A stretch of 64,000 nt of DNA from Sporosarcina sp. HYO08 (GTDB lineage Bacteria > Bacillota > Bacilli > Bacillales_A > Planococcaceae), in NCBI RefSeq assembly GCF_001563475.1, contig NZ_LPUT01000027.1, positions 310,001 to 374,000 of the forward strand, written 5' to 3'. The position numbers were made by a program, and so were the translations under genes. Positions 8,351 to 16,381 of the stretch are shown piece after piece. How positions within the stretch are numbered: the stretch's first letter is position 1; each line of letters starts with the position of its first letter. The notes under the pieces were generated by a model. The model was not told the DNA's origin. It worked only from the letters and a program-made list of their open reading frames with translations, and ran no database searches.

Positions 8351-9808
8351 TTGTACACATTTCTATTTGGGATCATCTTACTCATTGTCGGGTATTTCAC
8401 GTACGGCAAATTTGTGGAGAGAACGTTTGGCGTTAAAACGGAGCGTGCCACACCGGCATATGTCAACAATGACGGTGTAGACTATGTGCCGATGAGCACG
8501 TCGAAAAACTCTCTCATTCAATTATTGAATATTGCGGGAGTCGGACCGATTTTTGGTCCAATTATGGGGGCGCTGTATGGACCGGTTGCGTTCATATGGA
8601 TTGTTGTGGGTGCGATTTTTGCTGGGGCGGTTCATGACTATTTAACAGGCATGATCTCTATTCGAAACAGAGGTGCGCATTTACCGGAACTTGCGGGTAA
8701 ATTTTTGGGGAAATTTATGAAGCATGTTGTCAATGCGTTCGCAATCCTACTTTTAGTGTTGGTCGGAACGGTTTTCGTTTCTGCACCTGCTGGATTGCTG
8801 TACAATTTGATGAACGGTTGGATGGCCCTTGGTGTCATTGTTGCATTGATTTTCATTTATTATATTTTGGCGACGCTGTTGCCGGTTGATAAAATTATCG
8901 GTCGAGTTTATCCAATCTTCGGGTTATTGTTAATCATTAGCGCTGTCGGTGTAGGAGGCGGATTAGTGCTGACAGGTGCACCGATTCCAGAACTGACATT
9001 GGCAAACTTGCATCCGGATAATTTACCGATCTTTCCATTATTATTCTTAACGATTTCATGTGGAGCACTTTCTGGCTTCCACGCAACACAGTCGCCGATT
9101 ATTTCACGAACGACGCAAAAAGAAGGACAAGGCCGTAAAATTTTCTACGGCATGATGATTGCAGAAGCAATTGTTGCAATGATTTGGGCAGCTGCCGCAA
9201 TGGCGTTGTTCAATGGTCCAGTCAGCTTGAACGAATTATTGGCGGCAGGCGGACCTGCACTGATTGTCAGCGAAGCGTCTACAATGATGCTTGGTGCAAT
9301 CGGTGGTACTTTAGCGGTTCTAGGGGTCATCATTCTACCGATTACATCTGGAGACACGGCATTCCGTAGTGCACGCATGATTATCGCAGACTACTTCAAA
9401 ATGTCACAAGCAAAGTTTTCAAGCCGACTATGGATCGCGCTTCCGATGTTTGTCATTTCTGTTGGATTAACACGCGTCGACTTTAATATTTTATGGCGCT
9501 ACTTCTCATGGGCAAACCAATCGACAGCCGTGATTGCATTGTTCGTTGGGGCGATGTACTTGTATATCGCTGGCAAAAATTACTGGATTTCACTTGTTCC
9601 AGGAACATTCATGCTCATGACAACGATGACGTATATTTTAAATGCGAGCATTGGATTTGGCTTGCCGATGAATGTTGCATACATCGGGGCAGCCGTCATT
9701 TCCATCGCACTGGTTGCTGTTTTCTTCGTCGCTGCACAAAAAGCACGCGCAGCACAAATTCCATTGGAAGACGATATATCGGAATGGGAAGGAATACGCA
9801 CTATATAA
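8351..9808 (+). CDS. cstA: CstA-family carbon starvation / pyruvate transporter
   Basis: This polytopic membrane protein of 485 residues belongs to the CstA family of peptide and pyruvate permeases. Typical stretches are the N-terminal VERTFGVKTERATPAY, NIAGVGPIFGPIMGALYGP, GAVHDYLTGMISIRNRG, LSGFHATQSPIISRT, and PITSGDTAFRSARMI. It is shorter than the roughly 600-700 residue CstA and BtsT proteins because it lacks most of their C-terminal part. The start is TTG after GGGAAAGGGTGAG. In E. coli the related BtsT is a pyruvate importer controlled by the LytST-like BtsSR; placement directly after lytST suggests the same job here. Confidence 0.93.
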   Translation: MYTFLFGIILLIVGYFTYGKFVERTFGVKTERATPAYVNNDGVDYVPMSTSKNSLIQLLNIAGVGPIFGPIMGALYGPVAFIWIVVGAIFAGAVHDYLTGMISIRNRGAHLPELAGKFLGKFMKHVVNAFAILLLVLVGTVFVSAPAGLLYNLMNGWMALGVIVALIFIYYILATLLPVDKIIGRVYPIFGLLLIISAVGVGGGLVLTGAPIPELTLANLHPDNLPIFPLLFLTISCGALSGFHATQSPIISRTTQKEGQGRKIFYGMMIAEAIVAMIWAAAAMALFNGPVSLNELLAAGGPALIVSEASTMMLGAIGGTLAVLGVIILPITSGDTAFRSARMIIADYFKMSQAKFSSRLWIALPMFVISVGLTRVDFNILWRYFSWANQSTAVIALFVGAMYLYIAGKNYWISLVPGTFMLMTTMTYILNASIGFGLPMNVAYIGAAVISIALVAVFFVAAQKARAAQIPLEDDISEWEGIRTI

Positions 9809-9830
9809 TTTAATCTAAAGGGGTATTTAG

Positions 9831-9888
9831 GGTGCCAGACATGGACACGATTTGCGGAATGACGCGAATTGTGACTGTGCCTGGCACC
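9831..9888. repeat. GGTGCC-type long imperfect inverted repeat
   Basis: GGTGCCAG at 9831 pairs with CTGGCACC at 9881, and the inner arms CACGATTTGCG and CGCGAATTGTG also pair with two mismatches, so the 58-bp element folds into one long hairpin. Related GGTGCC/GGCACC palindromes occur at 26983 and 30418. They look like a dispersed REP-like element. The T run after it (9891-9896) could also let it act as a terminator for cstA. Confidence 0.7.
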
Positions 9889-9896
9889 TGTTTTTT

Positions 9897-10183
9897 GATC
9901 CGGGCAACTCGCGGTCGCTTGAGGGAAACTCGAATCCAGATCCGGGCAACTCGCGGTCGCTTGAGGGCAACCCGAATCCAGATCCGGGCAACTCGCGGTC
10001 GCTTGAGGGCAACTCGAATCCAGATCTGGGCAACTCGCGGCCGCTTGAGGGCAACTCGAATCCAGATCCGGGCAATTCGCGGTCGCTTGAGGGCAACTCG
10101 AATCCAGATCCGGGCAACTCGCGGTCGCTTGAGGGCAACTCGAATCCATATCCGGGCAACTCGCGGTCGCTTGAGGGCAACCC
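9897..10183. repeat. 42-bp tandem repeat, about 7 units, each two 21-bp half-units (locus C)
   Basis: Units begin at 9897, 9939, 9981, 10023, 10065, 10107 and 10149 (last one incomplete) and are over 90 percent identical. Each unit holds GGGCAACTCG twice, 21 bp apart, so the array is really about 14 half-units of 21 bp. The repeat length is a multiple of 3, so open frames cross it on both strands, but none has a ribosome binding site and all give low-complexity peptides. There are no unique spacers, which rules out CRISPR. Confidence 0.95.
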
Positions 10184-10232
10184 TGCGCTCTGCTCTAACT
10201 AACTAAAAATTAAATTCTCCCAAAACTTTATA

Positions 10233-10263
10233 TTGACCCTTACGTTACGTCATACATTATAGT
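10233..10263 (+). promoter_or_regulatory. MerR-type promoter with 19-bp spacer
   Basis: TTGACC (10233-10238) and TATAGT (10258-10263) are separated by 19 bases, the stretched spacing that MerR activators correct by DNA distortion. The spacer contains the dyad-like GACCCTTACGTTACGTC, similar to sites of TipA/Mta regulators. It lies 26 bp ahead of the MerR gene, so autoregulation is likely. Confidence 0.8.
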
Positions 10264-10288
10264 TATTTTTGAAGGGAGGCCACAGACA

Positions 10289-11014
10289 ATGAAAGTAAAA
10301 GAAGTAGCCGAATTAGTCGGTATAAGTGTGCGCACACTCCATCACTATGACGAAATTGGTCTACTAACACCAGATGATACAACCGAAGCGGGCTATCGGC
10401 TTTATTCCGATGAAAACATCGCAACGTTACAGCAAATATTATTCTTCCGCGAACTTGGCTTTCCTTTGAAAAAAATTAAGAAGCTGCTTGATGATCCATC
10501 ATTCAACCGTCAACAAGCTTTCGAAATGCAGCGCGATATGCTGCTTGAAAAGCGCAAACGACTGGATGCAATGATTGAAACAATTGAGCAGACAATCCAG
10601 CATGAGAAGGGAGAAATTAATATGACGAACGAAGAGAAATTTAAGGGATTTGACTTTAGTCATAACCCATATGAACAAGAAGCAAGAGATCGGTGGGGTG
10701 ACAAAGCAGTCGACGAGTCGAAGAAGAAAGTTGCCGGGTTCGGACCGGAACTTGGCGAGGAAATGAATCGAATTTACTTTAACTTGGCAAGCGTAAGACA
10801 TTTGGACCCTGCATCAGACGAAGCACAAGCGGCGATTGGGGAGTGGTATACCATGCTAAATAAAATAGGCAACTACCCACCGGAAGTTTTTGCGGGGCTT
10901 GGAAAGATGTATGTGGATGATGAACGGTTTAGGAAGAATATTGATCAGTTTGGGGAAGGGTTAGCGGTGTTTATGCGGGATGCGATGGGGGTGTATGCTA
11001 GCCGAAACTCATAG
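10289..11014 (+). CDS. MerR-family regulator with TipAS ligand-binding domain (Mta/TipA type)
   Basis: The 241-residue protein has an N-terminal MerR winged helix (VAELVGISVRTLHHYDEIGLL, residues 5-25), a dimerisation coiled coil to about residue 110, and a C-terminal TipAS domain (NMTNEEKFKGF, YEQEARDRWGD, then a helical bundle). Proteins of this type bind hydrophobic or thiopeptide drugs and activate multidrug exporters or themselves. The ATG follows AAGGGAGG. An internal ATG at the TipAS domain start has GAGAAGGGAGAAATTA upstream, so a separate short TipAS form could also be made, as described for Streptomyces TipA. No exporter gene is adjacent. Confidence 0.9.
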   Translation: MKVKEVAELVGISVRTLHHYDEIGLLTPDDTTEAGYRLYSDENIATLQQILFFRELGFPLKKIKKLLDDPSFNRQQAFEMQRDMLLEKRKRLDAMIETIEQTIQHEKGEINMTNEEKFKGFDFSHNPYEQEARDRWGDKAVDESKKKVAGFGPELGEEMNRIYFNLASVRHLDPASDEAQAAIGEWYTMLNKIGNYPPEVFAGLGKMYVDDERFRKNIDQFGEGLAVFMRDAMGVYASRNS

Positions 11015-11023
11015 TCTGTCACA

Positions 11024-11072
11024 AAGAAAAAGTGCGTACGGGAAAATATCCCTTCGTGCTTTTTCTTTTTAA
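11024..11072 (+). terminator. Intrinsic terminator after the MerR gene
   Basis: AAGAAAAAGTGCGTACGGG pairs with CCCTTCGTGCTTTTTCTT across a 7-base loop and is followed by TTTTT. Confidence 0.85.
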
Positions 11073-11190
11073 TCGCTTTCTTTCACACCTTTTTTCATAA
11101 GAGCCAAGCAATCTATGTGTGTTTTCTATTTATTGGAATATTGTGTTATAATTTCCAGAATAGAATGGAAGACGGAAAGGGATTGGAGGG

Positions 11191-13278
11191 ATGCAGTTGA
11201 ATGAGGAAATGGAGAACCTTTTGAAACGAATGGCCCTTCTAGAAGAAGAGGTTCGCTTGCTAAAACAACAGCTGGCAGAACGGCAAGTCCAAGAGGCACC
11301 GCCTGTTGATAAGCCTAGGCCTTCCATCATCACTAGGAAACCAAAACCAGCTATTGCAGCAAGGAAGCCGGATCGGTTAGTAAAGGAACCCGTCCAAACG
11401 AAGCCATTGCCGAAAAAAGAGTTCAACCTCGAACAGACTATGGGCATTTGGCTGCCGCGTGTGTTTATGTTCATTTTACTCCTTGGGGTGCTCTGGGGCC
11501 TAAAGGTCGGAATGGATCACGGGATTATCACGAATCCGGTGCGTGTTGTTTTGGGCTATGCGGGTACGGCTTTGCTCTATTTTCTTGGAATGCGTTATGT
11601 TAGCGGCGGGAGAAAGGGATTTGGTTTAACGTTGCTCGGTGGGGTTATTGCGCTTGGGATTTTGACGACATTTGCGGCACATTATTTGTATGGGTATTTT
11701 CCTTTTACTGTGGCGTTTGTCGTCGGTGTGGCTTACATTGGCGCAGGTTTATGGTTATCCAAGAAGACCAAGTCAGAAACATTGACGGTGTTTTCGGCGA
11801 TTGCAGGCTTTTTGCTACCTTTTCTGTTGGAGGGAGAAGGAGCAACGTCGATCCAATTTTGTTTATACATCCTTCTACTATTCCTGTCCTTGTTTTATGT
11901 ATCGCTCAGTCAACGACATAAATACACGTTTTACGTCACATTTATGTTCTTCCATCTGACATTGCTCGCCTATGCGGTATTGAATTTTACAGATGGGGAT
12001 GAATCCATTCTTGTTGGGACGGTACTCATTCAACATATGGCATTGCTATTCTTTTACTTGAAAGGTAGTATCTCAAGAACTGTTTTTTCAGAAGCGCTTC
12101 TGTATACAAATTTTGTTTTTACGATCGGCTGGATTAAGGGGCTTGATGATCCGCAGGAAGTGGTCGTGTATGGACTATTTGCCCTCCTCTATGTTGCGCT
12201 TGCAGCATACGCATTTCGAAAGAAGGAAGAATTGCTACGTGGGGTACTAACAGCGGTGGCGGTGTTCGCCGTAACGGTTTTTCTCCTATCGTTCGATTTT
12301 GAAAATGCTTATGTACAGCTTATTCTCCTTCTCGTTAACGGAACGGTTGGATTATGGGTAGGTTTACGTTTTGCGACATTGCGTACAATCATTGCGAGTT
12401 CAATCATTTATTTATTTACAGCTATGGCAGTCTTGTTTGACACGGAATTCTATGGATTTTGGACGTGGGAACATGCGGTGTGGATCGTTTTCTTATATAC
12501 GATGCTTTGGATCTATTACACGCTGTATCAATTTCCGCCCGCTTTTCTCAAGGGGAAAATAGTTCGAATCAATCAAAGTTTGGTTGTTGGTCAATTGATC
12601 GTGCTTGTTTATGTCACCAAGCTGACAGGGATATGGGTTGAAGGTATTGGCTTGCATTTTGAAACGGCATCTCATATCCGTTACCTTGTCCTGATGATTG
12701 TGCTGTGTGGAATGTACGCTTTTCACAAATGGGAAAAGGGAATTTACTTGACGCATACGGCGGTTCTGCTATTTCTCCTGTTAGGACTGTTACTGATCCC
12801 GACGAGTACAGCACCCTATGGCTACATGCACGGCGGCAATTTCCCGTTCAATTTAACTGTACAAATTGGTTATATGATTGCATTGACGATTTTATTTCTA
12901 TCGATTTTGAAAGATTCTTTTTATCTTTCAAGTGAAAAGCTACGGATTCCATTGTTGGCGATTTTGATGCAAGTGATCTATTTTATCTTCCTGAACAAAT
13001 GGTACTTCGCTGTCACAATTGCTTATAACTGGGAATGGGAATATACCCTGTTGGTGCATACATTCTTGCTGTTTACCTTTGCCTTCCTATCGATCAGCAT
13101 CGGCGGGAAGATGAATTGGAAGGCTGTTAAAAATAGTGGTGCGGTGCTTATTGTGATTAGTGTTCTCAAGTTATTCATCGTCGATTTGGCGAGTATATCG
13201 ATCCTTGTTCGGGCTGTTTTATTTATCATCATCGGCGTAGTTGGATTGTTGTACTCCCGAACCTTACTAAAGAACTAG
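11191..13278 (+). CDS. DUF2339 polytopic membrane protein
   Basis: This large membrane protein of about 695 residues starts with a coiled coil (EEMENLLKRMALLEEEVRLLKQQLAE), continues through a Pro/Lys-rich linker (residues 35-75), and then has some 18-20 hydrophobic segments. The stretch EQTMGIWLPRVFMFILLLGVLWGLKVGMDHG and the later SGGRKGFGLTLLGGVIALGILTTFAAH identify the DUF2339 family of unknown function. GGAGGG abuts the ATG at 11191, so translation may start at TTG 11197 (residue 3), which has better spacing. It stands alone between two unrelated units. Confidence 0.88.
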   Translation: MQLNEEMENLLKRMALLEEEVRLLKQQLAERQVQEAPPVDKPRPSIITRKPKPAIAARKPDRLVKEPVQTKPLPKKEFNLEQTMGIWLPRVFMFILLLGVLWGLKVGMDHGIITNPVRVVLGYAGTALLYFLGMRYVSGGRKGFGLTLLGGVIALGILTTFAAHYLYGYFPFTVAFVVGVAYIGAGLWLSKKTKSETLTVFSAIAGFLLPFLLEGEGATSIQFCLYILLLFLSLFYVSLSQRHKYTFYVTFMFFHLTLLAYAVLNFTDGDESILVGTVLIQHMALLFFYLKGSISRTVFSEALLYTNFVFTIGWIKGLDDPQEVVVYGLFALLYVALAAYAFRKKEELLRGVLTAVAVFAVTVFLLSFDFENAYVQLILLLVNGTVGLWVGLRFATLRTIIASSIIYLFTAMAVLFDTEFYGFWTWEHAVWIVFLYTMLWIYYTLYQFPPAFLKGKIVRINQSLVVGQLIVLVYVTKLTGIWVEGIGLHFETASHIRYLVLMIVLCGMYAFHKWEKGIYLTHTAVLLFLLLGLLLIPTSTAPYGYMHGGNFPFNLTVQIGYMIALTILFLSILKDSFYLSSEKLRIPLLAILMQVIYFIFLNKWYFAVTIAYNWEWEYTLLVHTFLLFTFAFLSISIGGKMNWKAVKNSGAVLIVISVLKLFIVDLASISILVRAVLFIIIGVVGLLYSRTLLKN

Positions 13279-13351
13279 CTTCGTTTTTATTTTCGCAAAT
13301 CTTATCAAACCATGCGATAATAAAAGAAAATAACGAAGTAAGGATGACAAA

Positions 13352-14548
13352 ATGACTAAAACGATTGATGTACAAGTAAATGCTAAAAATATTGCCGATT
13401 TAAAAAAGGGTTATCCGTTAATTCTCAAAGAGGCAGTGATGAATCCGGAAGTGCTTCGTGAAGAAGGCAGCATCATCCGTCTTATTGATCGTTACCGAAA
13501 GTTTGTGGCGAAAGGCTATTACGGCAATCAAAACAAAGGAATCGGCTGGGTATTGACGCGAAAAGAAGACGAGGCAATTGACTTCGCCTTTTTCGAATCG
13601 AAAATTGCGGCGGCACTCGCTCGTCGCGAATCTTTCTTTGCGGATCCAGAAACAACAGCTTTCCGTGTATTTAATGGGGAAGGCGATGGCATTGGCGGGT
13701 TGGCGATCGATTATTTTGACGGCTACTACATGGTGAGCTGGTACAGCGCTGGCATTTATTCGCTGAAGCATCATGTCTATGGTGTATTGGATAAAATTGT
13801 TTCATATAAAGCGATCTATGAGAAAAAGCGCTTTGACACAAAAGGTCAATACATCGAACAGGACGACTTCGTCAAAGGTGAGCAAGGAGATTTTCCGATC
13901 ATCGTAAAAGAAAATGGCATGAACTTCGCAGTCGATTTAAATGACGGTGCGATGACGGGTGTTTTCTTAGATCAGCGGGATGTGCGGAAGGCGATTCGTA
14001 ATAACTATTCGGAAGGAAAAAATATACTAAATACATTTTCTTACACGGGCGCGTTTTCTGTGGCGGCAGCGCTTGGTGGCGCGGTCAAAACAACGAGCGT
14101 CGATCTGGCGAAACGCAGTTTGCCAAAAACGATTGAGCAGTTTAGTGTCAATGGCATTGATTATGAACAGCAAGACATTAAAGTAATGGATGTCTTCGAT
14201 TATTTCCGGTATGCCAAACGTCACGAACTGAAATTTGACCTTGTCATTTTGGATCCACCAAGTTTTGCGCGGTCCAAGAAATATACGTTCAGCACAGCGA
14301 AGGATTACCCGGCATTGCTTCAAGATGCGATTGCCATCACGGAGAAAAATGGCGTTATCGTTGCATCCACAAACAATGCAAGCTTCGGGATGAAGAAGTT
14401 TAAATCATTTATCGACCAGGCATTTAAGGCATCTAATTCGTCGTATAAAATTTTAGAAGAGTCATCTCTTCCGAAAGATTTCCGCACACCGCGGGATTAT
14501 CCGGAGTTTAACTATTTAAAAGTCGTTATTTTACAGAAGACTAAATAA
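13352..14548 (+). CDS. Class I SAM-dependent rRNA methyltransferase (RlmI/YwbD family)
   Basis: The 398-residue enzyme has an N-terminal PUA-like domain (KKGYPLILKEAV) and a middle EEHD-type domain, followed by a Rossmann methyltransferase domain: motif I NTFSYTGAFSVAAALGGA near residue 232, TTSVDLAKRS, and the catalytic-type motif IV LVILDPPSFARSKK near residue 303. This is the RlmI/YwbD group, which methylates 23S rRNA. Which base is modified cannot be settled from sequence: RlmI makes m5C, while Firmicute relatives have been linked to other positions. The ATG follows AAGTAAGGATGACAA. Confidence 0.9.
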   Translation: MTKTIDVQVNAKNIADLKKGYPLILKEAVMNPEVLREEGSIIRLIDRYRKFVAKGYYGNQNKGIGWVLTRKEDEAIDFAFFESKIAAALARRESFFADPETTAFRVFNGEGDGIGGLAIDYFDGYYMVSWYSAGIYSLKHHVYGVLDKIVSYKAIYEKKRFDTKGQYIEQDDFVKGEQGDFPIIVKENGMNFAVDLNDGAMTGVFLDQRDVRKAIRNNYSEGKNILNTFSYTGAFSVAAALGGAVKTTSVDLAKRSLPKTIEQFSVNGIDYEQQDIKVMDVFDYFRYAKRHELKFDLVILDPPSFARSKKYTFSTAKDYPALLQDAIAITEKNGVIVASTNNASFGMKKFKSFIDQAFKASNSSYKILEESSLPKDFRTPRDYPEFNYLKVVILQKTK

Positions 14549-14555
14549 AACGAGC

Positions 14556-14585
14556 GCCGCATCGCACGATTGGATGCGGCTTTAT
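14556..14585 (+). terminator. Intrinsic terminator after the methyltransferase gene
   Basis: GCCGCATC and GATGCGGC form a perfect 8-bp stem with a 9-base loop; only TTTAT follows, so it is moderate in strength. Confidence 0.7.
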
Positions 14586-14610
14586 CCATATGGGGAAAAG
14601 GGTGGGATTG

Positions 14611-15234
14611 TTGGCAGCAGCGATTGTTCACGGAATCATTTTAGCATTTGGACTCATTGTGCCGTTAGGAGCGCAAAATGTCTTTGTTTTTAACCAAGGC
14701 GCTTTACAGCCGCGATTTTCCCGTGCGTTGCCGGTCGTAATTACGGCAGGTATTTGCGATACACTTTTAATCGTAGCGGCGGTGTCGGGCGTTTCGCTTC
14801 TTGTACTCACATTTGGCTGGCTTGAAAACATTATTTTTAGTATAGGAATTGTATTTTTACTTTACATTGGCTGGTCGCTTTGGCGCAGCAATGCTGCCTC
14901 GGTGCAACTAGACGGTGAGCGTTTCACCCCGAAAAAGCAAATCCTTTTCGCGGCATCGGTTTCATTGTTAAACCCTCACGCTATTCTTGATACGATTGGC
15001 GTCATCGGGTCAAACGCGCTAAATTATGCCGGGGACATGCGGGTGGCGTTTACAGTAACGACAATTATTGTTTCATGGCTTTGGTTTTTGGGATTGGCAC
15101 TTGCGGGGAAACTTTTTGGCAAGCTCGATTCAAGCGGAAAGCTGATGGCATTGTTGAATAAAATTTCTGCGCTCGTCGTCTGGGGCGTAGCAATTTATAT
15201 GGCCATGCGATTATGGGGGAATTTACATTCATAG
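14611..15234 (+). CDS. LysE/ArgO-family amino acid exporter
   Basis: This is a six-TM exporter of about 207 residues of the LysE/ArgO family. The signature near the N-terminus is GLIVPLGAQNVFVFNQGAL; the middle has SVSLLNPHAILDTIGVIG, with the conserved NPH. These motifs mark the basic amino acid exporters (lysine, arginine) rather than RhtB types. I chose TTG at 14611 because AGGGTGGG lies just upstream and the protein then begins right before the first TM helix as in YisU-like relatives; the ATG at 14590 has no site and sits next to a terminator stem. Confidence 0.88.
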   Translation: MAAAIVHGIILAFGLIVPLGAQNVFVFNQGALQPRFSRALPVVITAGICDTLLIVAAVSGVSLLVLTFGWLENIIFSIGIVFLLYIGWSLWRSNAASVQLDGERFTPKKQILFAASVSLLNPHAILDTIGVIGSNALNYAGDMRVAFTVTTIIVSWLWFLGLALAGKLFGKLDSSGKLMALLNKISALVVWGVAIYMAMRLWGNLHS

Positions 15235-15280
15235 AAAAACTGCACAAGCCTTTTAAAACAGGCTGTTGTGCAGTTTTTTT
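15235..15280. terminator. Bidirectional terminator
   Basis: AAAAACTGCACAAGCC pairs with GGCTGTTGTGCAGTTTTTTT. A-rich on one side and T-rich on the other, it can end both the LysE gene and the convergent DUF3021 gene, whose stop codon lies in it. Confidence 0.9.
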
Positions 15281-15689
15281 ATAGCTCTTGCAGTTGTGCA
15301 TTCAGTTTTTTGGCTTGATGTCTAAAATAAAGGTAGAAAACAATCCAGAATAGGATATAGCAAAGGATAAATAATGAAAGTGCGAGGGAGAAACTTCTAA
15401 CGGTAAATTCAATCCAACCAATACCGAATGCAAGGGTAAAATAGAGAACAACGACTGTTATGAAATGCAGTGCAGTTTGTTGAGATAGCTTTAAACGTGT
15501 GTATTCAAAATAGAGCGGGCTTACCGTGAAAAACCAGCCGCAAAAAATGAAGCCGAGGGAGTTTTTCAAAAATAATTGTCCGTCAAGAACGTCCTGTCCG
15601 CCAAAATACACAAAGGAGTTTGTAGCGACAACAGCCAGGAATGCACCGAAAAAAATACCGATGACACTGCGAAATAAAAAAGTTTTCAA
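15279..15689 (-). CDS. DUF3021 four-TM membrane protein
   Basis: The 136-residue protein has four TM helices (starting RSVIGIFFGAFLAVVATNSFVYF) and a basic C-terminal tail, as in DUF3021 proteins. Its start overlaps the LytTR gene by 4 bases (ATGA type), so the two are translationally coupled. In streptococci, comparable pairs (HdrRM, BrsRM) consist of a LytTR activator and a membrane protein that holds it inactive; by analogy this protein may be the membrane partner or inhibitor of the regulator upstream. Confidence 0.85.
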   Translation of the reverse strand: MKTFLFRSVIGIFFGAFLAVVATNSFVYFGGQDVLDGQLFLKNSLGFIFCGWFFTVSPLYFEYTRLKLSQQTALHFITVVVLYFTLAFGIGWIEFTVRSFSLALSLFILCYILFWIVFYLYFRHQAKKLNAQLQEL

Positions 15690-16144
15690 TTGTTTTTCCT
15701 CCTGTTCATATTTAATATTTCTTTAATGGAAGGGACGTACGTGCGAGTGACATATTCTTTCGCCCCTGATTTAAAATACACACATAATGTGCCATTAAAA
15801 GATGCTTCGAATCGACTTAGTTCATGAAGGTTTGCGATGACCGATTTAGAGAGTCTTAAAAACTTACTCTTAGGCAGCATTTCTTCAAGCTCATATAACT
15901 TTTCCTTTAATCGGAACGTACCGTCATGAGTAACAGCTAGCACACCATCTTTATCCGAATGAAAGTAATGAATCACAGACGGCTTTAAGATATGTTGCAT
16001 ATTCCCCTTACTCCCGATTAGAAATATTGTTTCCCTTTCTTTGATGAAATCTAGCAGCTGTTGCACAGAATCATCCAATTCTGGACACTCAATCGTCACC
16101 TTCGTGTCCTCGAGCTGACTGTCGATCCTAAGTGACACCTTCAA
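15686..16144 (-). CDS. LytTR-domain DNA-binding regulator without receiver
   Basis: The 152-residue protein ends in a LytTR domain (from about residue 45: ETIFLIGSKGNMQHILKPSVIHYFHSDKDG, FLRLSKSVIANLHELSRFEASFNG, YVTRTYVPSIKEILN). It has no phospho-receiver, only a short N-terminal beta segment. It is therefore not a two-component regulator but the stand-alone type that is paired with a membrane protein (DUF3021, next gene). The start is TTG with AAAGGGGGGATTGAA upstream. TTGTATGT occurs twice upstream at 16210 and 16221, 11 bp apart, and might be its own binding site. Confidence 0.87.
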   Translation of the reverse strand: MKVSLRIDSQLEDTKVTIECPELDDSVQQLLDFIKERETIFLIGSKGNMQHILKPSVIHYFHSDKDGVLAVTHDGTFRLKEKLYELEEMLPKSKFLRLSKSVIANLHELSRFEASFNGTLCVYFKSGAKEYVTRTYVPSIKEILNMNRRKNN

Positions 16145-16381
16145 TTCAATCCCCCCTTTTGCATCAGAATCAATACACTTGCCATTCCCTTCTTCTTGAA
16201 TAAAGTAGTTTGTATGTAAATTGTATGTTGTTTCATCATACTTGTCTTGTTGTTTTCGGTAACTGGTATGATTTCACAAGTGATTTACTAGAATGGAGGA
16301 CTGAAATGCACTACGCGGCAAGACAAATAGTTTGAAACTTTATTCGTTTTTCCTTCGTAAAGAAAGAAAGGGGTGAGTGCG

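Noticed and set aside
9897-10183. CRISPR array
   Set aside because: Units abut directly with no unique spacers, and no cas gene is present in the window.
9580-10206. Several long ORFs across the 42-bp array on both strands
   Set aside because: The repeat length is a multiple of three, so open frames are automatic. None has a ribosome binding site and the peptides are simple repeats of the array.
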